A stretch of DNA of 64,000 nt from Faecalibacterium prausnitzii (GCA_004558805.1 SFDE01000009.1:29793-93792); one strand, 5' to 3'. Counted from the first letter of the stretch, positions 7,778-17,487 are shown. Made by a program: numbers and translations. Notes: a model not told the origin generated them from the sequence alone.

Positions 7778-10195
7778 TCACACCCCAAAGAACTCCTTGG
7801 CGATATCGGCGCTGCACTTGGCGTCCTTGGCGTACCAGTCTGCGCCGATCTTTTTGGCGTATTCCGGGGTCAGCACTGCGCCCCCCACCATGATCTTGCA
7901 GTCCAGCTTTGCGGCGTGGAGGGCGGCGATGGTCTCCTCCATGCTCTTGAGGGTGGTGGTCATAAGGGCAGAAAGCCCCACCAGATGCACGTCCCTTTGC
8001 CGCACGGTGTCCACCACCGTTTCCACCGGCACGTCCCGTCCCAGGTCCAGCACCTCAAAACCGTAGTTTTCCAGAATGACCCGGACGATGTTCTTGCCGA
8101 TGTCGTGGACATCTCCCTTGACGGTGGCAAGGACGATGCGCCCCTTGCTGGTGCCGTCCCCGCCGTTTTTTGCCACAGCGGTCTTGATCTCCTCAAAGGC
8201 GCTCTGTGCCGCGCTTGCTGCCTGCAGAAGCTGGGGCAGGAACAGGGTACCTTTTTCGTATTTTGCTCCCACCCGATCCAGCGCCGGGATCAGGGCTTCG
8301 TCCACCACTTCCAGCGGCTGCTTTTCCTCCAGCAGCGCCCGGGTCCGGGCAGCGGCGTCTCCCTTGAGACCCTTTTCCACTGCCTTCATCAGGGCGGCGT
8401 AGGGTCCGGTAAGCTCTGCTTCCGCCGCCGGTGCAGCGGTCTTTGCCGCCTGCGCCAGTGCGGTGGAGGCGGGCACCCGGTCTGCAAACCGCTCAATGTA
8501 CCTGGTGCTCTGCCTATCCCGGTTGGTCAGCACGTTGTAGGCGTATACCGCCGCCATCATCTCCTCGCTGGAGGGGTTCATGATCGCCAGATCCAGCCCG
8601 GCATACATTGCCATGGTCAGGAATGTGGTGTTCAGGTAGGTGCGGCAGGGCAGTCCAAAGCTGATATTGGACACTCCCAGCACCGTGCGGACCCCCAGCT
8701 CCTTTTTGCAGCGTTCCAGCGCCTGCACCGTAGCAAGCACATCCTGCTGCTGGGCACTGGCGGTAAGGGTAAGGCAGTCAATGTAGATGTCCTCCCGGGG
8801 GATGCCTGCGGCAAGTGCCGCTTCGGTGATGCGCCGGGCGATCGCCACCCGGTCCTCGGCGGCAGGCAGGATGCCCCGCTCGTCGATCGCCAGTCCCACC
8901 ACCGCTGCGCCGTATTTTTTGCACAGGGGCAGGATGGTCCGGAGCTTTTCCTCCTCGCCGTTTACTGAGTTGACGATGGGCTTGCCGTTGCACACCCGCA
9001 AGCCCCGTTCCAGTGCTTCGGCGTGGGAGGAATCCAGCTGCAGCGGCAGGTTCACCACGCTTTGCAGCGCCTTGACCACCTGCTCCATCACCACCGGCTC
9101 GTCCACCCCCGGTGCGCCTACGTTCACGTCCAGCACCTGTGCCCCGGCTTCGCTCTGGCTCACCGCCTGCTCCAGCACATAGTTCATATCCCCGTCCCGC
9201 AGTGCCTGCTGGAACCGCTTTTTGCCGGTGGGGTTGATCCGCTCTCCCACCACCGTGATGCCGTCCACCACCACATAGTTCACCGGGGTGCACAGCACCG
9301 AGGGCAGGGGGTGTGCACCCCGCCCCGGCACGCAGCCCCGGAAGGTGCCGTTCAGCAGCCGGATAAACTCCGGGGTGGTGCCGCAGCAGCCGCCGGCGGC
9401 AAAGAGGTGCAGCTCCCGGTAGGGCTTCATCTCCACGGCAAACAGCTGGGGGGTGATGTCGTAGCCGCTGCCGTCGGCACGGGGCAGACCGGCGTTGGGC
9501 TTTACGAACACCGGGAAATCCCCCGGCACTGCCTGCGCAAGGCACTGCGCCATGGGGAAGATCTCCTTGGGTCCCAGGGAGCAGTTGATGCCCACAGCGT
9601 CTGCCCCCAGACCCCGGGCGGTGACCCCAAAGCTTTCTACAGTGCAGCCGGTAAAGGTGCGTCCCCCCATCTCAAAGCTCATGCTTGCCAGCACCGGCAG
9701 GGTGCTGTTCTCCTTGGCGGCAAGCAGCGCCGCCTTCAGCTCATACAGGTCTGTAAAGGTCTCAAAAAAGATCAGGTCTGCGCCGGCTGCCACGCCGGCA
9801 CGGACGATGCGCCCGTACTCCGCAACGGCGTCCTCAAAGGCAAGGGTGCCGTTGGGCTCCAGCAGTTCCCCCAGAGGTCCCACATCCAGCGCCGTCAGCG
9901 CCCCGTAGGGGGCGCAGGCACTCCGGCAGTTTTCGATGCCGGCGGTGATGATCTGTTCCAGACTGTAGGGGCTGCCCGCCAGCTTGTGCGCCGAGGCACC
10001 AAAGGTATTGGCGTTGACGATGCGGCTGCCGGCTGCCGCATACTTTGCGTGGATGCTCCGGATCAGTTCCGGGTCGGTGATGTTCAGCTCCTCCGGCTTT
10101 GCTCCCAGCTTCAGCCCGGACGCCTGCAGCATGGTGCCCATGCCTCCATCCAGCAGGATGGTATTTGCCTGTTTGAAAAGTTCATTCGCCTGCAC
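7778..10195 (-). CDS. metH: Cobalamin-dependent methionine synthase (lacking the reactivation domain)
   Basis: About 805 residues. Domain order: homocysteine S-methyltransferase (to ~residue 285; GMGTMLQ near the start, and the paired Cys of the zinc site in AAGGCCGTTPEF), pterin-binding methyl-THF domain (~310-560, with VVGERINPTGKKRF), cobalamin-binding cap, and the B12 Rossmann domain with GDVHDIGKN, whose His is the lower cobalt ligand. The C-terminal SAM/reactivation domain of the E. coli type is absent and encoded by the gene immediately upstream. The most plausible start is GTG at 10195, preceded by AGAGGGGA; the frame stays open to 10258 without a binding site. It overlaps the upstream gene by 14 bases, so translation is probably coupled. 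Confidence 0.93.
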   Translation of the reverse strand: MQANELFKQANTILLDGGMGTMLQASGLKLGAKPEELNITDPELIRSIHAKYAAAGSRIVNANTFGASAHKLAGSPYSLEQIITAGIENCRSACAPYGALTALDVGPLGELLEPNGTLAFEDAVAEYGRIVRAGVAAGADLIFFETFTDLYELKAALLAAKENSTLPVLASMSFEMGGRTFTGCTVESFGVTARGLGADAVGINCSLGPKEIFPMAQCLAQAVPGDFPVFVKPNAGLPRADGSGYDITPQLFAVEMKPYRELHLFAAGGCCGTTPEFIRLLNGTFRGCVPGRGAHPLPSVLCTPVNYVVVDGITVVGERINPTGKKRFQQALRDGDMNYVLEQAVSQSEAGAQVLDVNVGAPGVDEPVVMEQVVKALQSVVNLPLQLDSSHAEALERGLRVCNGKPIVNSVNGEEEKLRTILPLCKKYGAAVVGLAIDERGILPAAEDRVAIARRITEAALAAGIPREDIYIDCLTLTASAQQQDVLATVQALERCKKELGVRTVLGVSNISFGLPCRTYLNTTFLTMAMYAGLDLAIMNPSSEEMMAAVYAYNVLTNRDRQSTRYIERFADRVPASTALAQAAKTAAPAAEAELTGPYAALMKAVEKGLKGDAAARTRALLEEKQPLEVVDEALIPALDRVGAKYEKGTLFLPQLLQAASAAQSAFEEIKTAVAKNGGDGTSKGRIVLATVKGDVHDIGKNIVRVILENYGFEVLDLGRDVPVETVVDTVRQRDVHLVGLSALMTTTLKSMEETIAALHAAKLDCKIMVGGAVLTPEYAKKIGADWYAKDAKCSADIAKEFFGV

Positions 10196-10871
10196 AGGTC
10201 GTTCCCCTCTCTCTATATGGGCACCGGGTGCGCAGCACACAGTGTCCGCATCCGGCAAGGTGTCCCTTTACCGGATGGTCGCTGACTCCCAGCACCGCCG
10301 TCACGCTTTTGCGGGGGGTCATCAGGTTGGTGTCGGTAACGTACAGCCCGGCACGGCGGGGAGTGTCCAGCGCCTCCGCCACCAAAGGCTGTACCGCAAT
10401 GTCCCAGTCCCCGTATCCGGGGGAGAACCGCCCGGTGAGATACTGGTCCTGCTGCGCCGCCAGCTGCCGCAGCTGTGCCTCGGCGGCGTCTGCCGCCTGC
10501 TCTGCAAGGGCGCTGCCCAGGGCATCAGAGGCGACCCCTGCCGCAATATCTCCCACACCGGCACGGCGGATCTGAGCATCTGCCCCGGGTCCCAGGGTCA
10601 CCGCCAGCAGGATCGCCTGCCGGCAGCCTGCAAGGTGCCGGTACACATCCTCGCCCCGCAGGATCCCTGCCTGGGCAAGTGCCTCCACATCCGCCTGCAG
10701 CCACACGGCACGGGGCTGTGCCGCCGCCAGCAAAGGCACGGCGCAGCGTTCCAGCAGTGCCATGGTGCTCCGGTCCGGCTCCCCTCCTGCGCCGAAATAT
10801 CGTGCCGCCTGGGCAAGGTCCACCTGCTCCGGCTTTTCCACCCCCATGGGGCGGGGCGTTCCCACCTGCAT
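10182..10871 (-). CDS. Methionine synthase reactivation (SAM-binding) domain as a separate protein
   Basis: 229 residues. The stretch FSPGYGDWDIAVQ, followed by LMTPRKSVTAVLGVSDHP, is the signature of the vitamin B12-dependent methionine synthase activation domain. There SAM is bound for reductive methylation of oxidised cobalamin. In E. coli MetH this is the C-terminal domain; here it is free-standing and first in the two-gene operon. Start: ATG at 10871 after CAGGAGGGACGGCAG; codons further upstream have no site. The C-terminus carries several Cys (CGHCVLRTRCPYRERGTTC), which might hold a metal or cluster; that is not established. Confidence 0.85.
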   Translation of the reverse strand: MQVGTPRPMGVEKPEQVDLAQAARYFGAGGEPDRSTMALLERCAVPLLAAAQPRAVWLQADVEALAQAGILRGEDVYRHLAGCRQAILLAVTLGPGADAQIRRAGVGDIAAGVASDALGSALAEQAADAAEAQLRQLAAQQDQYLTGRFSPGYGDWDIAVQPLVAEALDTPRRAGLYVTDTNLMTPRKSVTAVLGVSDHPVKGHLAGCGHCVLRTRCPYRERGTTCAGE

Positions 10872-10954
10872 CTGCCGTCCCTCCTGACTTTTGTGGAATA
10901 AAGTGGTTTTAAGTATACCGCAGACGTGGGATTTAATCAATCCCGCAAAATGGA

Positions 10955-10989
10955 GAAAAAACTCCCCCGGCAGAGATCTGCCGGGAGAG
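10955..10989 (-). terminator. Terminator after the metallo-beta-lactamase gene
   Basis: Stem CTCCCGGCAGA / TCTGCCGGGGGAG followed on the minus strand by TTTTTTCTCC. Confidence 0.85.
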
Positions 10990-10996
10990 TGCGCAG

Positions 10997-12139
10997 TTAC
11001 TTGATGCAGCTGGAACAGGGGGTATAGCCTGCCGCCACCGCCTCCTGATAGCTGGAGAAAAGGATCTGATTCTTTTCTGCCGGCAGGTTGGCGCAGCTGG
11101 GCAGATGGAACTTTTTGCTGTTCACGTTGCCGATGTACCCCTGCTGGGCGGTGCCGGACGCCGCCGGGTCGGTGGGGTTCAGCTGGGCATCCGGCACAAA
11201 GTGCTCGGTGCCCACGGTGTAGTTCTGCCCGTCGCTGCCGATAGTGATGGTTCCCTGCAGGTCGGTGCGGTACACGTCCACCCCGGCGTCCCGCAGGATG
11301 CTCAAGGTCTCCTCATGGGGGTGTCCGTACTTGTTGCCGGCACCGCAGGAGATGACACCCATCTCCGGCAGCACAGCGTTCAGGAACAGATACCCAGTGC
11401 TGGTGCTGGAGCCGTGGTGTCCCACCTGCAGCACATCCGCCTTCAGGTCCGCCCCGCTGTTCACAAGGTCGGTCTCGGCGGTCTTTTCCATGTCGCCGGT
11501 CAGCAGAAAGCTGGTGGAGCCATAGTCGATGCGCAGCACAAGGGAGGTGTCGTTGGTGTCGCTGTACTGCGCCACCGGACCCAGCAGCCGCACCGTGGCG
11601 CTGCCCAGCTGCCACACAGTGCCTGCCGTAGGCACCTCCACCTGCAAGCCCTGCTGGTGGGTGTACTTGACAAAGTCGTTGAAGCACTTGGTGGAGTTCT
11701 CGGTCACCGGGCTGTAGACGTGGTTGGCGGGGAAGTACGCCAGCGCCGCCGCAAGCCCGCCCACATGGTCCTCGTGGGCGTGGGAGCAGAACACATACTG
11801 CAGCTCCTCCACACCCCGGCTCTGGAGGTAGGACACCACCAGACTGCCGTCGTCCACGTTGCCGCCGTCGTAGAGCATGAACTGTCCGTCACACTCCACC
11901 AGCACGCTCAGCGCCTGCCCCACGTCGATAAAGTGGGCGGCAAAGGATTGCTCTGTGCCGGTCTGGGATACCGAGTGATCCGGCGTGACCCCGGCGCTGC
12001 CGCCCGGCAGTACGGCGGAACCGTCACAGGCGGCAAGGCTCAGTGCCAGCGCCGCTGCCACTGCCAGTGCCAGCAGACGGCGCACCAGTCCCCGCCGGAA
12101 GGCGGAGGGGTTTACTTTTTCTTTTTTGAAGTTTTCCAC
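10997..12139 (-). CDS. Metallo-beta-lactamase-fold lipoprotein, ComEC C-terminal-like, with Cys tail
   Basis: 380 residues. The N-terminus has a hydrophobic segment ending LALSLAAC, a lipobox, so the protein should be anchored outside the membrane. Residues ~65-320 form an MBL hydrolase like the C-terminal part of ComEC/Rec2: HFIDVGQALSVLV, HAHEDHVGG, LLTGDMEK and LQVGHHGS are the metal-site motifs. The last ~45 residues (YIGNVNSKKFHLPSC ... TPCSSCIK) resemble the Ada-type Cys module often attached to secreted nucleases and MBL proteins. The GTG start at 12139 overlaps the preceding ygiQ gene by 28 bases. It may degrade extracellular DNA or a phosphodiester substrate; this is inference. Confidence 0.8.
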   Translation of the reverse strand: MENFKKEKVNPSAFRRGLVRRLLALAVAAALALSLAACDGSAVLPGGSAGVTPDHSVSQTGTEQSFAAHFIDVGQALSVLVECDGQFMLYDGGNVDDGSLVVSYLQSRGVEELQYVFCSHAHEDHVGGLAAALAYFPANHVYSPVTENSTKCFNDFVKYTHQQGLQVEVPTAGTVWQLGSATVRLLGPVAQYSDTNDTSLVLRIDYGSTSFLLTGDMEKTAETDLVNSGADLKADVLQVGHHGSSTSTGYLFLNAVLPEMGVISCGAGNKYGHPHEETLSILRDAGVDVYRTDLQGTITIGSDGQNYTVGTEHFVPDAQLNPTDPAASGTAQQGYIGNVNSKKFHLPSCANLPAEKNQILFSSYQEAVAAGYTPCSSCIK

Positions 12140-14169
12140 GTTGCGTTCTCTTTCTGTTGAATGGTCTTGGGTTTATGTCCGGGTTCAGAGTGGGGCGCAA
12201 ACCGGGCGCCGGGGCTGGGTGCACGCCCTGCGGGGGCGGCAGAGGTCTTTTTGCCTCCCTTGCCCTTTTGCCCCGGATGCACGGTGTAGGTGCCATCCTG
12301 ATGGATGGTCACCTCCGGGGACTGTGCTGCCCGGCGGGCGGTGCGCTGGACGGCACGGCGTCCCTCGGCAGGCACCAGCAGGGGGATCAGATCCTCCCTG
12401 TGGGTCATTTTCAACGCCTTGATGACCTTTTCGGCGTTGCGAGGCTCGTAGTACTGCAGCAGAGCACGCTGCAGCGCCTTGCCCTCGGCGGTCTTTTCCA
12501 CAAACACCGGCTTGAGGGTGTAGGGGTCCAGCCCGGTGTAGAACATACAGGTACTGACGGTGCCGGGGGTGGGGTAGAAATCCTGCACCTGCTCCGGACG
12601 CATATGGTTCTTATAGAGGTACTCCGCCAGATACACCGCATCCTTCAGGGTGCTGCCGGGATGGCTGGACATGAGGTAGGGCACCAGATACTGCTTTTTG
12701 CCCGCCTTTTTGCTCAGCTCGTAGAATTTGTCCTTGAACCGGTTAAAGGTCTCGATGGGGGGCTTGCCCATGTATGCCAGCGTATTGGGAGCGCAGTGCT
12801 CCGGTGCCACCTTCAGCTGTCCGGAAACATGATACTGCACCAGCTCTTTAAAGAAGGTGTCATCAGGGTCCGCCATCAGGTAGTCGAACCGGATGCCGCT
12901 GCGGATGAACACCTTTTTTACCCCCGGCAGTTCCCGGACCCGCCGCAGGATCTTGAGGTAATCGCTGTGGTCCACGATCATGTGGGAGCAAGTGGTGGGG
13001 GCAAGGCAGTGCTTGCCGCCGTTGCACATGCCCCGGAGCATCTGTTCCCGGCAGGAGGGGAACCGGAAGTTGGCGGTGGGACCACCTACGTCGTGGATGT
13101 AGCCCTTGAAGTCCGGCTCGTGGGTCATGCGCTCCGCTTCTTCCACAATGCTGTCGGCGCTGCGGCTGGTGACCCGGCGCCCCTGATGGAGCTGGATGGC
13201 GCAGAAGTTGCAGCCCCCAAAGCAGCCCCGGTTCTGGATGATGGAGAACTGCACCTCCCGGATGGCAGGCACGCCCCCCATTTCCTCGTAGATGGGGTGA
13301 TACCGGCGGGTGTAGGGCAGGGCGTAGACCTTGTCCAGCTCCCAGCGCACCAGAGGCTTTGCGGGGATGTTCTGCACCAGATACTTTTCGCTCTGCTTCT
13401 GCACGATGATCTGTCCGCTGACCACGTCCTGATTGTCCATCTGGATCCGACACGCCTTGGCGTAGGCGGTCTTGTCCGACGCCACCTTTTTAAAGCCGGC
13501 GCACTCCACATACCGTGGCGGCAGGTGATCAAAGTCGGTGAGGTAGCAGGTGCCGTCCACGTCGGTGATCGTCTCCACCGGCTCCCCTGCCGCCAGCCGC
13601 CGGGCGATCTCCACGGTCTGGTGCTCGCCCATGCCAAAACTGATCAGGTCTGCGCCGGAATCCTCGGCGATGCTGGGCAGCACCGTGTCCAGCCAGTAGT
13701 CGTAGTGGGCAAACCGGCGCAGGGACGCCTCCAGCCCGCCCAGGATCACCGGCAGGTCCGGATACGCCTGCTTGGCAAGGCGGGTATACACGGTGGCGCT
13801 GCGGTCCGGGCGTGCCCCGCCCTTGCCGCCGGGGGAGTACTCGTCCTCGGCACGGGGGATCTTTGCCACGGAATAGTGGCTCACCATGCTGTCCACGTTG
13901 CCGCCGCCGATGAAAAAGCCGTATTTCGGCTTGCCAAACCGCTTAAAGTCCTCACAGTCGGTGTACCGGGGCTGTGCCAGCACGCCGATCTTATAGCCCT
14001 CCGCTTCCAGCAGACGGCTGATGATGGCGGTGCCAAAACTGGGATGGTCCACATAGGCGTCGCCGCCCACCACCACAAAGTCCAGCTGGTCCCAGCCCCG
14101 TGCCTCCATGTCCGCACGGCTGATGGGAAGAAATTCGGTGTAGATCCGGGGAGTAGAATTCTGTTCCAT
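12112..14169 (-). CDS. YgiQ family radical SAM protein
   Basis: 685 residues. The central radical-SAM cluster motif is RGCFGGCNFCAIQLHQGR, with the three Cys spaced CxxxCxxC. It is preceded by a B12-binding-like N-terminal domain and the ASLRRFAHYDYW segment conserved in YgiQ proteins. The last ~80 residues are basic and low-complexity. The reaction of YgiQ is not established. ATG at 14169 follows TGAGGATAACT; an upstream open extension to 14250 has no site. Probably co-transcribed with the downstream MBL gene (28-base overlap). Confidence 0.9.
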   Translation of the reverse strand: MEQNSTPRIYTEFLPISRADMEARGWDQLDFVVVGGDAYVDHPSFGTAIISRLLEAEGYKIGVLAQPRYTDCEDFKRFGKPKYGFFIGGGNVDSMVSHYSVAKIPRAEDEYSPGGKGGARPDRSATVYTRLAKQAYPDLPVILGGLEASLRRFAHYDYWLDTVLPSIAEDSGADLISFGMGEHQTVEIARRLAAGEPVETITDVDGTCYLTDFDHLPPRYVECAGFKKVASDKTAYAKACRIQMDNQDVVSGQIIVQKQSEKYLVQNIPAKPLVRWELDKVYALPYTRRYHPIYEEMGGVPAIREVQFSIIQNRGCFGGCNFCAIQLHQGRRVTSRSADSIVEEAERMTHEPDFKGYIHDVGGPTANFRFPSCREQMLRGMCNGGKHCLAPTTCSHMIVDHSDYLKILRRVRELPGVKKVFIRSGIRFDYLMADPDDTFFKELVQYHVSGQLKVAPEHCAPNTLAYMGKPPIETFNRFKDKFYELSKKAGKKQYLVPYLMSSHPGSTLKDAVYLAEYLYKNHMRPEQVQDFYPTPGTVSTCMFYTGLDPYTLKPVFVEKTAEGKALQRALLQYYEPRNAEKVIKALKMTHREDLIPLLVPAEGRRAVQRTARRAAQSPEVTIHQDGTYTVHPGQKGKGGKKTSAAPAGRAPSPGARFAPHSEPGHKPKTIQQKENATWKTSKKKK

Positions 14170-14213
14170 AGTTATCCTCAATCTCTGGGTTTTCCGGGGG
14201 AAAGGCGTTGTGC

Positions 14214-17081
14214 TCATTCCTCCGGCTGGTTCATCTGCATTTCCAGCCACTGCTGGCGGCTGAGGAGCACGGCACGGGGCTTGGCGCCCTCGTAGGGTCC
14301 GATGACCCCCTTTTGCTCCATCTCGTCCATGATCCGGGCGGCACGGGCGTAGCCCAGCTTGCAGCGGCGCTGCAGCAGACTGGTGGACGCCTGCCCGGCG
14401 TCAATGACCACGTCCACTGCCTGCTTGAACATGGGGTCGGAGTCGTCCCCCTCCTCGGCGTCTCCGCCGCTGCCCTTTTTGCCGTCCTGAATGGCGTGCT
14501 TTTCCATCGCCTCGATCATTGCCTCATCGTACTGCACCGTGCCGCTCTGCTTGATGAAGTCCAGCACCCGGCTGATCTCCTCATCCCGCACAAAGGTGCC
14601 CTGAATACGGGTGGGCTTGGGTGCGCCCACCGGCATAAACAGCATATCGCCCTGTCCCAGCAGCTTTTCGGCACCGGCGCCGTCCAGAATGGTGCGGCTG
14701 TCCACCTGACTGGACACCGCAAAGGCGATGCGGCTGGGGATGTTTGCCTTGATCAGACCGGTGATGACGTCCACGCTGGGGCGCTGGGTCGCCACGATCA
14801 GGTGCATACCGGCGGCACGCGCCTTCTGGGCGATGCGGCAGATGGAATCCTCCACGTCCTTGCCCACCACCATCATCAGATCTGCCAGCTCGTCGATGAT
14901 AATGGCGATGTAGGGCATCTTTTCCAGCATGGGATCCTCTGCCGCCAACTTGTTGAAGGACTTGATGTCCCGGACGTTGTTCTCGGCAAACAGCCGGTAC
15001 CGGCGCTCCATCTCCTGCACGGCGCCGCCCAGCGCACCTGCCGCCTTTTTGGGCTCGGTGACCACCGGCATCAGCAGGTGGGGGATGCCGTTGTACTCTG
15101 CCAGCTCCACCACCTTGGGATCGATGAGCAGCAGCTTCACATCCTCGGGGCTGGAGCGGAACACCAGACTCATGATGATGCTGTTGACGCACACCGACTT
15201 GCCGCTGCCGGTGCTGCCGGCAATGAGCAGGTGGGGCATCTTGCACAGGTCTGCCACCTGCGCCACACCGGCAATGTCCTTGCCCAGAGCAATGCCCAAC
15301 GGAGAAGTCATCCGCAGGAAGCTCTGGCTCTCAAAGATGCTGCGGATGCAGACGGTGGTCTTTTTGTGGTTGGGCACTTCGATACCCACTGCAGGCTTGC
15401 CGGGGATAGGTGCTTCCATACGCACATCCGCCACCGCCAGATTCAGGGCGATGTCGTCTGCCAGCGAGGTGATACGGCTGATCTTGACGCCTGCCATGGG
15501 CTGCACCTCGTACCGGGTCACCGAGGGGCCCCGGGAGATGTCCAGCACCCGGGTGCGGACCCCGAAGCTCTCCAGAGTGTCCACCAGCTTCTGGGCATTT
15601 GCCTTCAGCTCTTCCTGCACCCCGGGGTCGGTCTCGTCCCGGGAGCTTTCAAACAACTCAATGGGGGGGTACCGATACTGATAGGTATCCACCGGCTCCG
15701 GCTCCTCTGCCGGGGCAGCTGCCGCTGCCTGCTCGGACACCGCTGGCTTTGCCATGGCGGCAGCCGCAAGGGTGCCCAGATCCTTTTCCTCCACCGGCTC
15801 GGCGGTAATGCTGATCCAGCCCTCCTCGTCGGGCGCCGACTGCTTTGCCACCGCCGTCTCGGCACTGACCCGGGGCGGGGTACCGGGCATCACCGGCTGG
15901 ATGGGTGCGGCAGGCACCGGCTCTGTCGGCTGCGCTGCCGGCTGCCGGATCTCGGTCTCAAACAGGTCGGCGTGCTGCCGCTCCAGCTCCGGAGCGTTCC
16001 CGGGCTTTTCCGGGGTCTCAGGCTCCGGCGCGGCAAAGAAATCCGCCGCCGCCGTCTCCACCGCATCCGGCATCGCCGGACGGATGGTGGCACGGGGAGC
16101 ACCGGTGCCCAGAGGATCCATGCCAAAGGTGCCGCCGGGTCCCGGGATAAAAGGCTCGATCGGCTCGCTGCCACCCTCCCGCACCGGGGTGTGGTCCGGA
16201 CCCAGATCCACATCAAAGGGGGCGCGGGGACGGGGCACATTGACCCGCACCGGCGCTGCCATGGGCGCCGGCTGCGGCTCCGGCTGTGCCGGGGCGGCAG
16301 GCGGCTCCTGCTCCATCTCCCGGGTCACCTTGTGTCCCCAGTGCAGCACCCCGCTCATCCAGTCCGGCAGACCGATGCGGAACCCCTGCTCCGGCTCCCC
16401 GTCCTCTTCCAGCGCCTCCGGGTCCTCGGTCTCCTCCGGCTCCTGCTGCGCCTGCTTTTGGGCAAGGCGCTGGGCACGGTGCTCTGCCCCCTGCTGATAC
16501 AGCGCCTTGCTCTGCGCCTGCACCCGGCTGCCTGCGCCGCAGAGCCACTGCCACACCTGTGCCGGGGTCAGGTCAAAGATATACAGGCTGACGCACAGCG
16601 CCAGCACCACCATGATAAGATTAGCCGCCGGACGTCCGCACAGCAGCAGCAGATTGCCCCCCAGCAGCGCTCCCAGAGCACCGCCGGACAGCCACGCCTG
16701 GCAGCCGTTGCGGTAGCACTCCGCCACCATCTGGAAGGCAGACAGCCCCTGGGGCTGAATGCCGGAGAACACGATCACCGTGCCGCTGGCAAACACCAGC
16801 CCCAGACAAAGCTTGAGGATGTGGGGCAGCAGGTCCTCCCCCCGGGTGTACAGCACCGCAAGGCAGCACACCGCTGCTCCCAGCACAAAGCTGCCACAGC
16901 CAAAAAGCCCAAACAGCACGTTGTGCAGCACCTTCCACACCGAGTCCCCTTCCACAAAAGCAAGCACCACCAGCAAAAGCCCTGCCAGCAGGGTGCCAAG
17001 CCCGGCAGGCAGACGCTGCTCCGCCCGCTTTTTCCGGGTCTGCCTGCGCTTTGCGGTCGATTTTCGTTTTCTAGTTGCCAT
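14214..17081 (-). CDS. DNA translocase FtsK/SpoIIIE
   Basis: 955 residues. A basic start (MATRKRKSTAKRRQTRKK) and about four membrane segments up to residue ~180 are followed by a long acidic/Pro linker (~190-480). The motor comes next: FtsK alpha/beta domains with Walker A GSTGSGKS and Walker B LLLIDPKVVE, then IIIDELADLMM. The C-terminal gamma winged helix (QASTSLLQRRCKLGYARAAR) reads chromosome-polarity sequences. It pumps DNA through the closing division or sporulation septum. ATG at 17081 follows GGGGAACGAGAGAGA; 46 upstream in-frame codons lack a site. The ygiQ start lies 44 bases after its stop. Confidence 0.95.
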   Translation of the reverse strand: MATRKRKSTAKRRQTRKKRAEQRLPAGLGTLLAGLLLVVLAFVEGDSVWKVLHNVLFGLFGCGSFVLGAAVCCLAVLYTRGEDLLPHILKLCLGLVFASGTVIVFSGIQPQGLSAFQMVAECYRNGCQAWLSGGALGALLGGNLLLLCGRPAANLIMVVLALCVSLYIFDLTPAQVWQWLCGAGSRVQAQSKALYQQGAEHRAQRLAQKQAQQEPEETEDPEALEEDGEPEQGFRIGLPDWMSGVLHWGHKVTREMEQEPPAAPAQPEPQPAPMAAPVRVNVPRPRAPFDVDLGPDHTPVREGGSEPIEPFIPGPGGTFGMDPLGTGAPRATIRPAMPDAVETAAADFFAAPEPETPEKPGNAPELERQHADLFETEIRQPAAQPTEPVPAAPIQPVMPGTPPRVSAETAVAKQSAPDEEGWISITAEPVEEKDLGTLAAAAMAKPAVSEQAAAAAPAEEPEPVDTYQYRYPPIELFESSRDETDPGVQEELKANAQKLVDTLESFGVRTRVLDISRGPSVTRYEVQPMAGVKISRITSLADDIALNLAVADVRMEAPIPGKPAVGIEVPNHKKTTVCIRSIFESQSFLRMTSPLGIALGKDIAGVAQVADLCKMPHLLIAGSTGSGKSVCVNSIIMSLVFRSSPEDVKLLLIDPKVVELAEYNGIPHLLMPVVTEPKKAAGALGGAVQEMERRYRLFAENNVRDIKSFNKLAAEDPMLEKMPYIAIIIDELADLMMVVGKDVEDSICRIAQKARAAGMHLIVATQRPSVDVITGLIKANIPSRIAFAVSSQVDSRTILDGAGAEKLLGQGDMLFMPVGAPKPTRIQGTFVRDEEISRVLDFIKQSGTVQYDEAMIEAMEKHAIQDGKKGSGGDAEEGDDSDPMFKQAVDVVIDAGQASTSLLQRRCKLGYARAARIMDEMEQKGVIGPYEGAKPRAVLLSRQQWLEMQMNQPEE

Positions 17082-17198
17082 TCTCTCTCGTTCCCCGTGT
17101 TTCTTGTAGACATACTCTCTGATTATATTATTGTACCACGCAGGGCAGAAAATGGCAAACCATATTGTTGTAGAATTGTTGTGGTCCTGGGCGGTGGA

Positions 17199-17228
17199 TC
17201 GTGAATAGTGACTGACCACTGCCCACTG
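17199..17228. repeat. TAGTGGT/ACCACTG-type short degenerate repeat tract
   Basis: GTGAATAGTGACTGACCACTGCC-like bases directly next to the hairpin repeat that follows. The same kind of tract flanks the two copies near 25.4 and 26.47 kb. Confidence 0.45.
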
Positions 17229-17418
17229 GATAGCGTCCTCGCCCTCTCAGTCACCTGCGGTGACAGCTCCCCCAAAGGGGGAGCCTTTTTTCTGTGCGGC
17301 AAAGTTGCCGGTCTCCACTGAAGGCTTCCCCCCTTGGGGGAAAGCCTTTAGTGTGAACCGATAGCAACAGCATCCAAAGACAGCGGGCAATCGCCGCCAC
17401 AAAACCCTCTCCGTCTCG
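17228..17418. repeat. Dispersed hairpin-rich repeat, copy 1 (diverged right end)
   Basis: Begins GGATAGCGTCCTCGCCCTCT, then the GTCACCTGCGGTGAC and CTCCCCCAAAGGGGGAG hairpins shared with the copies at 25.4 and 58.6 kb, and CCCCCTTGGGGG further on. The right end (CCCTCTCCGTCT) no longer matches the left terminal repeat well. It fills most of the gap between ftsK and the nucleotidase gene. Confidence 0.7.
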
Positions 17419-17487
17419 CAATGGCTGGACAGGTCCCCATCATTTCCCGCCATCTGCCTAAAAAGCCCCCTGTGCGCTTGTGCTTTT

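Noticed and set aside
10872..10954. Cobalamin or SAM riboswitch before the methionine synthase operon
   Set aside because: The leader is under 100 bases, with no B12-box-like GCCACTG element and no multi-stem structure.
14208..17204. Long open frame on the plus strand opposite ftsK
   Set aside because: GC-rich codon bias of ftsK on the other strand creates it. The translation is His/Gly/Leu-rich without domains, and there is no binding site.
17228..17418. CRISPR array made of the GC hairpin repeats
   Set aside because: Copies are single, kilobases apart, with terminal inverted rather than direct spaced repeats, and no cas genes are present.
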